A stretch of DNA of 64,000 bases. It comes from Verrucomicrobiaceae bacterium. GTDB taxonomy: Bacteria > Verrucomicrobiota > Verrucomicrobiia > Verrucomicrobiales > DEV007. This document shows, piece by piece, positions 8,514-16,925 of this stretch. The notes beneath the pieces are model-generated. The model was given only the letters and a program-made list of their open reading frames with translations. It was not told where the DNA came from and ran no database searches. Positions within the stretch are counted from its first letter, which is position 1; each line of letters opens with the position of its first letter. Location of the stretch: assembly GCA_024229495.1 (NCBI GenBank), contig JAAESJ010000522.1, forward strand, positions 48,323 through 112,322, read 5' to 3'. Made by a program: the position numbers and the translations under genes.

Positions 8514-10040
8514 ATGCAGACTGATTTTGAGTTTTCCATTAATGGGGATATCCATCGTGGCGGAGGAAAGCCGGTGGAATATAGCCTGCTTGATTACCTG
8601 CTGGAGAATTCCATGATTACCGGCAAGGATTCCCCCAATGGGGGAATTGGCGTGTGCTCGGTTTTGTTGGTCGGCCGTGATTCCCGGCAGAAGCCGATCC
8701 TGCGGCTGGCACGCGCCTGTGAAATGACCCTGCCAATGGTTGCCGGGCGGGAAATCTGGACGGCAGAGGGCTTGGAGGAGGGAGAGCAGACGCATTCATT
8801 GCAGGAAGCCCTCGCGATGGCCGGACAGTTTTCATGCAAGTGCTCGAGCCACAGGCATTCAATGGATTCCGGGACAATACACGGCAATAACATAAAAAAA
8901 GGTTTTGGCGCTTCATTGCTCCCTGAGGAGGGGAGTTTCTTTCGCACAACGGGTTACATGCCCTTGCCCTCAGGCCTTAAGAGTTTGCTACATGAGAAGC
9001 AAGGCAGTGAAAGTGTGCCCAATGCCGGCAATGGCACTCGCTTGCTGGCCGATGGGGGGTTGGTGACTGAATTCGCTTACAGGGACCCTTGCGGAGCCCT
9101 GTTTTATCGGCCGGTGAACCTGAAAGCGGCACTCAGGTTGTTACAGGCACACCCGGGTGCGAAAATCGTGGCGGCGGATACCATATTTCCCGGTTCAACG
9201 CATGGCGAATTGCCATGCAGGGATTCCCGGCAGGTGGTGGTTTCCCTGGAATCGGTGATTCAATTACGGGAAGTGGGATTTGAGCAGGGGCAGTGGCAGA
9301 TAGGAGGTGCTGTTACGATCAGCTCATTGGCTGAAGCGCTTGGCGGGAGAATTCCGCTGATCGAGCACATGGTAAGGCGCTTCAGCAGCCTGCAGGCGAG
9401 AAACCGGTCAACGGTAGGTGCTCATCTGTGCTTGGCGGCGCGCGATTCAGAGCTTGCTTCCGTGTTGCTTGCCCTTGATGCGGAAGTGTTGATAAGTGGT
9501 CTCAGCGGTGAGCGGAAGTTCATGCTTAGGGATTTTCTTGAGGGAGCCGGATCGACTGCCGTCAGGCGGGGAGAAATTCTCAGGAGTGTGTTGCTGGAGT
9601 GCCGCGCGTTAAGCGCCAGTGAACAGGAGAGCAATCATCACTTGTCGGGCTTCTATAAGGTGGCCCGGCGAAATCTCAACGGCAGAGCCATTGTATGCGG
9701 AGCATTTGCGGTGGAAATCAACGATGAGGGGCGCGTTACCAGGTCGAGACTTTGTTATGGGGGAGTAGCTGCACATGCAATGCGGGCTCATGAAGCTGAA
9801 GAACTTTTGACCGGGGAACTGTGGGGAACAAAGCTGGCACACAATGTGGAAGTTGTGTTGCGGGAGAGCTTCCCAACACAAACAGATTATCTTGCCAGTG
9901 CCGATTACCGCAAAGCCATGGTCATTGAGTTATGGAGGAAGTTCTTTGCTGAGAACAGGAAACCGGGGACATGCGTTCCGGTGCACGGTGGACTGGATGG
10001 TTATGCCTGTTTACTTGAATCGACCAGGGGGAGCTGCTGA
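8514..10040 (+). CDS. Xanthine dehydrogenase small-subunit homologue with degenerate cofactor sites
   Basis: 508 residues, co-linear with XdhA (2Fe-2S ferredoxin domain, all-helical 2Fe-2S domain, FAD domain, CO-dehydrogenase-flavoprotein C-terminal domain). Recognisable landmarks are LLDYLLE, ACEMTLPMVAGREIWTAEGL, IGGAVTISSL, ARNRSTVGAHL and ADYRKAM. The usual cluster motif (CxxxxCxxC) reads SPNGGIGVC, so ligand positions 40 and 45 are Ser and Ile and only C48 and C69 remain. The second site has C108 and C110 in an altered context, and the late CRC motif is FRT (143-145). The FAD motif GGTD is AADT and the GGN..GSPIGD region is GAH..AARDSE. The frame is intact and two bases separate it from the large-subunit homologue. 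It is unlikely to be a normal electron-transfer subunit; the true role is unknown. Confidence 0.8.
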   Translation: MQTDFEFSINGDIHRGGGKPVEYSLLDYLLENSMITGKDSPNGGIGVCSVLLVGRDSRQKPILRLARACEMTLPMVAGREIWTAEGLEEGEQTHSLQEALAMAGQFSCKCSSHRHSMDSGTIHGNNIKKGFGASLLPEEGSFFRTTGYMPLPSGLKSLLHEKQGSESVPNAGNGTRLLADGGLVTEFAYRDPCGALFYRPVNLKAALRLLQAHPGAKIVAADTIFPGSTHGELPCRDSRQVVVSLESVIQLREVGFEQGQWQIGGAVTISSLAEALGGRIPLIEHMVRRFSSLQARNRSTVGAHLCLAARDSELASVLLALDAEVLISGLSGERKFMLRDFLEGAGSTAVRRGEILRSVLLECRALSASEQESNHHLSGFYKVARRNLNGRAIVCGAFAVEINDEGRVTRSRLCYGGVAAHAMRAHEAEELLTGELWGTKLAHNVEVVLRESFPTQTDYLASADYRKAMVIELWRKFFAENRKPGTCVPVHGGLDGYACLLESTRGSC

Positions 10041-10042
10041 AA

Positions 10043-12295
10043 ATGTCCAGCGTTAAGCCAGATTACAGGGAAACCGAGCAGGCAGCTGCGGCGGAAATCT
10101 CTATTTGTGGCGCGGATAATTTACCGGAATTTCTTGAGATCGCGCTTGTTCTTTCTCCCTATGCGCATGCCTTGGTGGAATCCATTGATATCGAAGAGGC
10201 GCTAAACCTGGAAGGCGTGCATGCGGTCTTGAGCGGCCGGGATATTCCGGGAGAGAATACGCTCTGTGCACAGGCCGGGAAGTTTCCTTTATTGGCCGTG
10301 GATTCTGTTGCCTACCATAGTCAGCCGGTGGCGGTCGTGATTGCCGAGAATGCTTCCGTTGCCAATCATGCTGTTGATCTTGTTCGGGTTGAATATAAAC
10401 CGAGAATACCGGTCCTGGGTATGGATGAGGCAATTGCATTGCAGTCTTTTCATGATGAGGAACTGGTGTTGCACAGAGAGGGAGCAAATAAGGCGGGTGA
10501 TGACCGGTCCGGTGAGTTGACCAAGGAATTCACGATAGCAGGGCATGATGATTGTTCCCTGGAGGGTTGCGAGGTGCTGGCCGAACCCGGAAAAGACGGC
10601 CAAGTGTCCATCAATGCATCTATAGAGATAGAGAACCGAGGGTTTGCCAGGAGTGTCCTGGCTGGCTTGCTGGGAAAGGACAGAAGTAAGATCAGGATTG
10701 TATCCGGAAGTGGAGCGCTCGCAGGAGATCAGTCCGCAGGGAATCTTATGGTGCCGGCAATCGCGGCTCTGGCGGCGATGGCAACCGGGAAGCCGGTGAG
10801 GGCAGGATTAAGCCGGCAAACGGGGTTCAAATTAAGGGCGAGGCAGAATCCTGTGAGGGTGATAATCAATGCGTCATATAACTCCAGTGCGCTCATTAGC
10901 AGCTTGGACTGCATGGTTTATCTTGATGGGGGGTGGGAAGCTGAAAGGTCGCAATCTGTGTTACATGATATGCTGCACCACCTTGACAGTGCTTATTTTT
11001 TCCCTGAGATCCGGGTCGCCGGGCGCGTTTGCAAAACGAATTGCCTCTCTTCATCGGGATCACCCCTTAAGGGCAAGGCTTTGGCGGCTTTGGTGGCAGA
11101 GGAAATTATTGCCGGTGTTGCTTTGCGTCTGAAGATGAAACCCGAACTGGTCAGGGAGAGCAATCTTTATGCCCCGGGAGGGGACCGGTCGGTGACTCAC
11201 TATGGACAGGATGTTGATGGAATGTTACTGAGGGATGCTTGGAAGAGGGTAAAGGAACTTTCCGCTCATGAGGAACGCGCCACGGAAATTGCCGAATGGA
11301 ACAGCAATGCTTCTTCTGCAAGGCGAGGTCTTGCGGTGGTGCCGATTAAAGTCGGGTGTGGAGTCAGCGTGCAGGAAGCCAGACCGGTGAAGGCTGAGGT
11401 AAGCCTGATGGATGACGGCAGCGCAACAGTGAGCTTTGACGGGTTCGATGGTGAAGGGATGCTTTGCGCCTCAGTGGCGACGGTGATTGAAGAAGAGCTG
11501 GGGGTGACCAGAGACAACGTAAGTATGATGGAAGGGGGCGCAGCGCAGTGCATCCCTACCGGTCACAATGAGCTGTATGTGGAGGCGGTTATTGATGCCT
11601 GTCACCAACTGCGTGACAACCTGAGAATGGTTGCCGCGACGCGGCTGGAGGCGCGTGGCATTGAGATTTCTGACATCATGGAACTGACATTCTCGGGGGG
11701 AGGAGTATCCGATCCTGAGCACCCCGATGAACCGATCTCGCTCAGTTCAGTCATTACAAAGGCAATGGCGGATGGGATGCAGGTGAAAAGGACCGGGATT
11801 TTTAATGCTGTCGAAGTTTATGGGAATCGTCATTTCAGAGACTTCTCGTGCGGGGTTGCTTCTGCAGAGGTTTTGGTTGATGGATTTACCGGCGAAGTGA
11901 GGGTTTTGCGGGTGGATATTGTCCAGGATGTGGGGAGGCAAACTGGAGAGCTTGCCGAAAGTCTGATTGGTTCGTCGTTCATGCGAGGATTAGGCTGGCT
12001 TACCTGCGGGAAGATAAACTGGATGCCTAATGGGCAAATCATAACGGAAGGAATTTGCGGGGATGATGGATCTTCTGCTGTGGATGTTCCCCTGCACTTT
12101 CATTGTGAAGCTCTTGCAGATGATTCCGGGCATCAAAAAGCTCCGGGAGATACGGCGTTTTGCCTGGCCATTTCAATACGTGAGGCGATTCGCGACGCGA
12201 TTGTTGCTTTTGGTGGTGTAAAGCCGAGGTTTCAGTTACCACACCCTGTTTCTCCAGAGGCAGTGTATTTTTCCATTGCAGCCAGTGATTCCTGA
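10043..12295 (+). CDS. Xanthine dehydrogenase large-subunit homologue with degenerate molybdenum site
   Basis: 750 residues, about the length of bacterial XdhB. The fold is clear: an N-terminal domain (ALVLSPYAHALVESIDIEEA, QPVAVVIAE, VRVEYKP) and a molybdopterin-binding domain (TGKPVRAGLSR, YLDGGWEAE, GRVCKTN, VRESNLY, VRVLRVDIVQDVGR, MRGLGWLT). Sites expected to hold the cofactor have changed: GGGFGGKE is GSGALAGD (222-229), the FRGFGGPQ arginine loop is SPLKGKAL (340-347), QEHFYLE is HDDCSLEG, and the GEPP catalytic-glutamate motif is PGDTA with Asp at 703. No xdhC or Moco genes are nearby. With the preceding gene it forms a two-gene operon. It is either a much diverged hydroxylase or a cofactor-free relative; xanthine oxidation should not be assumed. 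Confidence 0.8.
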   Translation: MSSVKPDYRETEQAAAAEISICGADNLPEFLEIALVLSPYAHALVESIDIEEALNLEGVHAVLSGRDIPGENTLCAQAGKFPLLAVDSVAYHSQPVAVVIAENASVANHAVDLVRVEYKPRIPVLGMDEAIALQSFHDEELVLHREGANKAGDDRSGELTKEFTIAGHDDCSLEGCEVLAEPGKDGQVSINASIEIENRGFARSVLAGLLGKDRSKIRIVSGSGALAGDQSAGNLMVPAIAALAAMATGKPVRAGLSRQTGFKLRARQNPVRVIINASYNSSALISSLDCMVYLDGGWEAERSQSVLHDMLHHLDSAYFFPEIRVAGRVCKTNCLSSSGSPLKGKALAALVAEEIIAGVALRLKMKPELVRESNLYAPGGDRSVTHYGQDVDGMLLRDAWKRVKELSAHEERATEIAEWNSNASSARRGLAVVPIKVGCGVSVQEARPVKAEVSLMDDGSATVSFDGFDGEGMLCASVATVIEEELGVTRDNVSMMEGGAAQCIPTGHNELYVEAVIDACHQLRDNLRMVAATRLEARGIEISDIMELTFSGGGVSDPEHPDEPISLSSVITKAMADGMQVKRTGIFNAVEVYGNRHFRDFSCGVASAEVLVDGFTGEVRVLRVDIVQDVGRQTGELAESLIGSSFMRGLGWLTCGKINWMPNGQIITEGICGDDGSSAVDVPLHFHCEALADDSGHQKAPGDTAFCLAISIREAIRDAIVAFGGVKPRFQLPHPVSPEAVYFSIAASDS

Positions 12296-12335
12296 TAGGA
12301 CTTTAGACCTTGCTGCAGATGCGCTTCTTAATTTT

Positions 12336-12412
12336 GCCGACGTAGCCCAATTGGTAGAGGCAAGCGACTTAAAATCGCTCAAGTGCGGGTTCGAGTCCCG
12401 CCGTCGGCACCA
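12336..12412 (+). tRNA. tRNA with UAA anticodon and short variable loop (Leu by anticodon)
   Basis: Acceptor GCCGACG pairs with CGTCGGC, the discriminator is A and CCA is encoded. The anticodon arm AGCGA-CTTAAAA-TCGCT gives anticodon TAA, which reads UUA (Leu). The variable loop is only CAAGT and the T arm is GCGGG-TTCGAGT-CCCGC. Bacterial tRNA-Leu normally has a long variable arm, as the CAA isoacceptor at 5898-5980 does. This gene has a class I body, so the amino acid is assigned from the anticodon alone. Confidence 0.85.
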
Positions 12413-12425
12413 TCTCTTTCCCAGG

Positions 12426-12431
12426 TATAAT
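12426..12431 (+). promoter_or_regulatory. Possible -10 element for galE
   Basis: A consensus TATAAT lies 14 bases after the tRNA and 60 bases before the chosen galE start. No good -35 is present at the right distance, so galE could equally be read from the tRNA promoter. Confidence 0.25.
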
Positions 12432-12490
12432 TATTCAAAGGGAAACCACTCAGGTATTGACTTTATGAGATGGCGGGCTTTCCTCACAGG

Positions 12491-13498
12491 ATGAGCAAGG
12501 GTGCAATTCTGGTGAGTGGGGGAGCGGGCTACATCGGGTCTCATACCGTTCGGATGTTGGCAGAGGAAGCAGGTTATCAAGTCGTGGTCCTCGATAACCT
12601 GGTCTTTGGACATCGGGATGCCCTGGTTTCAGAGGGAGTAACCTTTGTCGAGGCGGATATCTCGGATGAGGTAGCCGTCGAGGAAATATTCTCCACTTAC
12701 GATATTGATGGGGTCGTGCACTTTGCCGCATTCTGTTTTGTGGGGGAATCAGTCACTGATCCCCTCAAGTATTATGCCAACAATACGGCGGCTCCTATGA
12801 CGTTACTGAAAGCCATGCGCAACCACGGGTGTGACAAGTTCATCCTGTCCTCGACATGTGCCACGTATGGGGATCCACAGAAGATTCCAATGACCGAATC
12901 GCATCCTCAGCAGCCCATTAACCCCTATGGTCACAGCAAGCTGATGTTGGAGCGTATCCTCAAGGATTGTGATGGTGCTTATGGTTTGCGCAGCGTGAGG
13001 TTGCGCTATTTTAATGCATCCGGCTGTTCTCTGGACGGCTTGATCGGCGAGGATCATGAACCGGAGACGCACCTGATTCCCAATGTGCTAAGGGCGGTCA
13101 AGGGAGAGATCGGGTCGGTGAGCGTATTTGGTAATGATTATCCCACTGCTGACGGGACTTGTATACGGGATTACGTGCACGTGGTGGATTTAGCGCGTGC
13201 TCATGTTAGTGCTTTAAATTACCTCGAGTCTGGAGGGGAATCATTCTCTTGTAACCTAGGAACCGGCAAGGGGGCGTCAGTGAAGGAGGTTATTGATGCC
13301 GCTGAGGCTGTGACAGGTAAGTCGGTCCCCCTTGAGTTTGGGGAGCGCAGGGAAGGAGACCCCCCGGAATTGATCGCTGATCCCTCTCTGGCCAAGCAAT
13401 TACTGGGGTGGGAGGCCGAGATTACCGACATCAAGAAAATTATAGAAACTGCCTGGTGCTGGATGAACGGCGCCCAAGGCGGAAAATACAGGGATTAA
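12491..13498 (+). CDS. galE: UDP-glucose 4-epimerase
   Basis: 335 residues from the ATG at 12491 (MSKGAILVSGGAGYIGSH); a start at 12470 would add seven residues before the Rossmann strand. It is an extended short-chain dehydrogenase with the NAD-binding GGAGYIG, the catalytic Ser/Thr region SSTCATYG, the YGHSK catalytic Tyr-Lys pair, LRYFNASG and RDYVHVVDLA. It interconverts UDP-glucose and UDP-galactose for surface polysaccharides or galactose use. The usual HFA-LKAVGES motif is HFAAFCFVGES, so the Lys that touches NAD in the E. coli enzyme is replaced. The end converges with the regulator gene at 13868. Confidence 0.93.
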   Translation: MSKGAILVSGGAGYIGSHTVRMLAEEAGYQVVVLDNLVFGHRDALVSEGVTFVEADISDEVAVEEIFSTYDIDGVVHFAAFCFVGESVTDPLKYYANNTAAPMTLLKAMRNHGCDKFILSSTCATYGDPQKIPMTESHPQQPINPYGHSKLMLERILKDCDGAYGLRSVRLRYFNASGCSLDGLIGEDHEPETHLIPNVLRAVKGEIGSVSVFGNDYPTADGTCIRDYVHVVDLARAHVSALNYLESGGESFSCNLGTGKGASVKEVIDAAEAVTGKSVPLEFGERREGDPPELIADPSLAKQLLGWEAEITDIKKIIETAWCWMNGAQGGKYRD

Positions 13499-13644
13499 GC
13501 CCAGAACAGGCCTGTATTTATACGTTACATGCTAATATTGAGCTATTTCCATGAGTGGAAATTGACCCGTGAATTGAAAAGAGGTCTTGCACAGTGACCA
13601 GTAGAATGGTAACTAGATAGTGTCCTTTTTAACGGGCCTTTGGG

Positions 13645-13732
13645 TTAAAAAGAGGCAGTTTGGCTGGAGAAATCTGCGCGAGTTTTTTTTGGGGGATCTC
13701 GCAATGATCTAGCCGAGCTGCCTCTTTTTAAT
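13645..13732. terminator. Long inverted repeat between convergent genes (bidirectional terminator or structured RNA)
   Basis: Bases 13645-13665 pair with 13712-13732 over 21 positions, with only G-U wobbles as imperfections; the stem includes AAAAAGAGGCAG and CTGCCTCTTTTT. The loop of about 46 bases has its own small stem (GCGAG/CTCGC). A-rich and T-rich ends on both strands suit termination of both galE and the minus-strand regulator. It fills part of the 370-base gap 13499-13867, in which I see no gene. Confidence 0.5.
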
Positions 13733-13867
13733 TGAACTGAGCGTTCCCGATCAATTCTCATCTGCGAGAATGTAAATTGCCCCTTGCCGCTGGATTGGCA
13801 TTGGGTGAAAAAAAGATCGTGACCTTTGCCTGACCGGAGCAAAAGAAGCCGGAATCAAAGGCGCGCT

Positions 13868-15241
13868 TTATGAATTGAGCATCTTATCGCGTTCCACTTT
13901 GAGCCCCATCTTACGGTAGAGGGTGGCGATGCTGACGCCAAGCATGCTTGCCGTTTTCTCACGTGAACCTTCGTTGAATCGCAGAGTTTCACGGATGAAG
14001 ATTTTCTCCTGTTTTTTAATGTATTCAGAAAGAGCCGATCCTATAGGGAGTTGGTGTTTGAAAGCCTCATTTTCCTCATCAGTAATTTCAATTTTCTGGG
14101 TAATTTTTGGAGGGAGATCCACAGGACGGATTCGCTGCTCATTGTCGTCTGAGAATGCGCAGGCACGCTCAATGGCATTTTGAAGTTCACCAACATTTCC
14201 CGGCCACTTGTAATTGGTGAGCATTTTCAGTGAATACTTGTCGATTTCCTTTTTCTTCGTGCCGGTGAGCTTGCAATAGTTTTCCAGGAAATGGTCGGAG
14301 AGCAGGGCAATGTCTTCCTGCCGCTTGCGAAGGGGCGGGATTGGGATTGGAATGACGGATACCCGGTAATAGAGGTCTTCACGGAATTTTCCCTCGCTCA
14401 CCCATTTCTCAAGGGGATCCGTTGAGGTTGCGATGAAACGGAAATCAAGGTTTGCTGAGAGGTTCCCTGCCAGGCGTTGGTTGCCGATTTCCTCAAGGAG
14501 GCTGTCGAGTTGAGACTGCAGGCGCATTGGTAGGACATTAATTTCCTCAAGCACGACCGTGCCTCCCTGTGCCCGGTTGAAGATTGTCTGGCGACCGTCA
14601 CCACCGAAGAGTTCTGCCTCCAGAAGGTTTTCGGGAAGCGATGAGCAGTGAAGGATTTTGAAGGGTTCATTGCAACGGTGACTACGATCATGAATGGCTC
14701 TGGCAACGATTTGTTTGCCTGAACCGAATTCCCCCTCAAGCAAGACAGGACTGCTGTTATCGGCAATCTTTTCCACGATGCGCAATATTTCCTGTATTCC
14801 GGCACTTGAGCCGATCAACTGACTGCTTGGGCGGATGCTTTCGGGTTGGGTGGCAGCCTGCGGTTCATTTTTGGGAATGCTTAGTTGCTTGAGTGCGCGG
14901 TTTACCGTTCGCTGAAGGTCATCGAGTTCGAATGGTTTGGCCAGGTAATCAAAAGCCCCCAAGCGCATTGCTTCGACGGCAGTTTCGATGCTACCGAAAC
15001 CGGTTACCATGATGATTGGCATGCCGGGGTATTCGTTGGCGCACATTTCAATGATTTCCAGACCGCTCTTGTCACCAATGCGCAGGTCAACGATGAGAAG
15101 ATCAGGGCGTTCTGTTTTGATGGCATCTACTCCATCGGTGCCACTTTGTGTCGCGTGCACTGCATGCCCTAAGCCTTCGCAGAGTTGGGTCATGAGCTTA
15201 AGGATTGCTGCCTCGTCATCAATGATTACAATTTTGGCCAT
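13868..15241 (-). CDS. NtrC-like response regulator lacking the sigma-54 GAFTGA loop
   Basis: 457 residues: receiver domain (1-120, acidic D8 D9, phosphoacceptor D52 in IVDLRIG, T80, K102), AAA+ domain (about 140-370, Walker A GEFGSGKQ 170-177, Walker B VVLEEI 229-234, PLRKRQEDI, WPGNVGELQNAIE) and a Fis-type helix-turn-helix (about 415-455, KTASMLGVSIATLYRKM). Between ELFG (210-213) and the Walker B region the usual GAFTGA-containing segment is missing; the sequence runs ELFGGDGRQTIFNRAQGGT. GAFTGA contacts sigma-54, so this protein probably regulates without it, like other known NtrC variants. No histidine kinase gene is adjacent. It converges with galE. Confidence 0.9.
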   Translation of the reverse strand: MAKIVIIDDEAAILKLMTQLCEGLGHAVHATQSGTDGVDAIKTERPDLLIVDLRIGDKSGLEIIEMCANEYPGMPIIMVTGFGSIETAVEAMRLGAFDYLAKPFELDDLQRTVNRALKQLSIPKNEPQAATQPESIRPSSQLIGSSAGIQEILRIVEKIADNSSPVLLEGEFGSGKQIVARAIHDRSHRCNEPFKILHCSSLPENLLEAELFGGDGRQTIFNRAQGGTVVLEEINVLPMRLQSQLDSLLEEIGNQRLAGNLSANLDFRFIATSTDPLEKWVSEGKFREDLYYRVSVIPIPIPPLRKRQEDIALLSDHFLENYCKLTGTKKKEIDKYSLKMLTNYKWPGNVGELQNAIERACAFSDDNEQRIRPVDLPPKITQKIEITDEENEAFKHQLPIGSALSEYIKKQEKIFIRETLRFNEGSREKTASMLGVSIATLYRKMGLKVERDKMLNS

Positions 15242-15600
15242 CTTGGTCTTGTGGTTTGGTTTTTGGACTTATTAGCATCCAATAATCTTTAATGATAAGG
15301 ATCTATTAGCTAATTTAAGATCTATCGTAATACGGGAATATTTCATTCTCAATAATGAAAGTTCAGATTTGTTGATTTTTCACATTCAGCGGTGAATTCC
15401 TTTATTTAAGGGGGTTAAAAGACCATTTAAAACTCATTTCTGAGGGGTTTCTGCGCGATTGTACTGAAAATGCTGATTCTCTGGTGAAGCCGAATGCAGT
15501 GGAGCGGCTCCTTTTTCCTTGATCTCTGAGCGGGGTCATCAGGCAATATGTAAGGGGTGAATTTGAGAATAGTGGTGAATTAGTTTATGTTTATTAATCA
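15242..15600. other. Divergent intergenic region, AT-rich
   Basis: 359 bases between the minus-strand regulator and the plus-strand FKBP gene. It is richer in A and T than the surroundings, so probably holds promoters for both. I see no gene, tRNA or strong hairpin. Confidence 0.5.
15563..15591 (+). promoter_or_regulatory. Candidate promoter of the FKBP lipoprotein gene
   Basis: TTGAGA (15563-15568) and TATGTT (15586-15591) are 17 bases apart. The predicted transcript would start only a few bases before the ATG at 15601, so the mRNA would be leaderless or nearly so. Confidence 0.35.
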
Positions 15601-16290
15601 ATGTTCCAGCATCGGAAAAAGCGCTATGTTTACAGGGGCAATATTGGTTTGATGTGCTTGCTGATGACGGCCTGTGGATCTTTCAAGGAAGACGAGCCGA
15701 TGCCTCGTCTGCCGGTGGACTCTCAGTCATTCAGGACGAACGGAGTGGAGGAGCACCTGTCGAAGGCTCGTGCGGCGAGCGGGAGAATGTTTTTGGCGAG
15801 GAATGCATCGGTGCCAGGGGTTGTGGAAAGGCCCAGCGGTTTACAGTTTCTTGTAATCAGGGAAGGCAGTGGTCCATGCCCGCGGGCTGGTGATAGCGTC
15901 AGCACTCACTACAAGTTGTTTACCATTGAGGGTCAACTCATTGATGACTCGATGGGCTTAGGTGAGCCACAGCAGTTCGAAGTCGACAAAGTAATTACAG
16001 GGTGGCGCGAGGCACTTCTGGAAATGAAGGTGGGTGCAAAGTGGAGGATTTTCCTTCCTGCAGAGCTTGCCTATGGGGAGCAGGGGTTGGCGCATATTCC
16101 CGGAGGAGAGACGCTTGTCTATGAGCTTAATTTGCTGGGCATTAATGAGGCGACGAGAACAAAGGCTGTTGGCTTCTCGGAGAAATCTTTGGGAGATCCA
16201 CCGGGAGGGGAGAGAAGAATGTCTCCTGTGAGGGGGCAAAGGATCACGGGAGGCGGGATTGTCCGGGACAATCTTGATTTGATTGATTAA
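15601..16290 (+). CDS. FKBP-type peptidyl-prolyl isomerase, probable lipoprotein
   Basis: 229 residues. The N terminus has basic residues, a hydrophobic stretch and a lipobox-like LLMTAC, suggesting lipid attachment at Cys25. The FKBP domain occupies about 80-180: GLQFLVIREGSGPCPRAGDSV, YKLFTIEGQLIDDS, F-VDKVITGWREAL, KVGAKWRIFLPAELAYGEQG and LVYELNLL. It should catalyse proline isomerisation during folding of exported proteins. A low-complexity tail of about 45 residues follows. It stands alone, divergent from the regulator gene. Confidence 0.88.
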   Translation: MFQHRKKRYVYRGNIGLMCLLMTACGSFKEDEPMPRLPVDSQSFRTNGVEEHLSKARAASGRMFLARNASVPGVVERPSGLQFLVIREGSGPCPRAGDSVSTHYKLFTIEGQLIDDSMGLGEPQQFEVDKVITGWREALLEMKVGAKWRIFLPAELAYGEQGLAHIPGGETLVYELNLLGINEATRTKAVGFSEKSLGDPPGGERRMSPVRGQRITGGGIVRDNLDLID

Positions 16291-16314
16291 GGAGGATCGT
16301 GGATTTAAGGGCAA

Positions 16315-16905
16315 TCAGCTGATTGCAGTGATTGCCGCAGCGATTAACAGGAGTGCAAAGCCAACGTTGAGGCGTCGCTGATAACGCAGGAATGCATTTC
16401 GTATGGGTGCCGCCTGGAGAATGTTGGCGAACAATGCCCAGAAAACCGCTCCTTGAACGACAATGATTGTTCCGTAAAGGCTTTTTTCGGCGAGTGTTGA
16501 TTCTGGTTCAAGGAAACGGGCAAGCATTGCGGAGATAAATACAGCGACCTTTGGATTCAGGAGATTTGTCAGGAATCCTTGACGGAATGCGCTGAGACAG
16601 GGCAGATTGCTTTGCTTGTATTGCGGGTTGGGGGGCGGAGTGCTGGATGACCGAGTTGAAATGAGGAGGCGGGCTGATAGGTAAACAAGGTAAGCGGCTC
16701 CGGCGAAACGCAGCACTTGGCCCAGTGATTCCGAGCTATTGAATAGAAACCCCAGGCCTGCGATGGCAAGGGTGCAGTGAATCATTAATCCCAGTGATAT
16801 ACCCGCAGCTGTGAAAAATGACGCTTTGCGGCCGTGGTTGAGTGCGTTTTTGAGTATGAGTAAGAAGTCCGGACCAGGAGAGAACTGTCCCAGCAGCATT
16901 ACCAA
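16315..16905 (-). CDS. LysE/RhtB-family amino-acid exporter
   Basis: 196 residues from TTG at 16905, with the family signature LGQFSPGPDFLLILKNAL and about six membrane segments (GISLGLMIHCTLAIAGLGFLF, FAGAAYLVYLSARLLIS, LLNPKVAVFISAMLARFL, and two more). The frame stays open upstream, and a CTG at 16929 would give NSLLLFSLVMLLG, a better first membrane helix, overlapping the stop of the ROK gene; the true start is uncertain. These proteins export amino acids or related metabolites; the substrate cannot be told. It is the last gene of the metF-ROK group. Confidence 0.85.
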   Translation of the reverse strand: MVMLLGQFSPGPDFLLILKNALNHGRKASFFTAAGISLGLMIHCTLAIAGLGFLFNSSESLGQVLRFAGAAYLVYLSARLLISTRSSSTPPPNPQYKQSNLPCLSAFRQGFLTNLLNPKVAVFISAMLARFLEPESTLAEKSLYGTIIVVQGAVFWALFANILQAAPIRNAFLRYQRRLNVGFALLLIAAAITAIS

Positions 16906-16925
16906 ACTAAAAAGAAGCAGTGAGT

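Noticed and set aside
13645..13842. Small minus-strand open frame in the galE-regulator gap
   Set aside because: Composition is low-quality (mostly basic and Ser residues), it overlaps the inverted repeat and has no recognisable domain.
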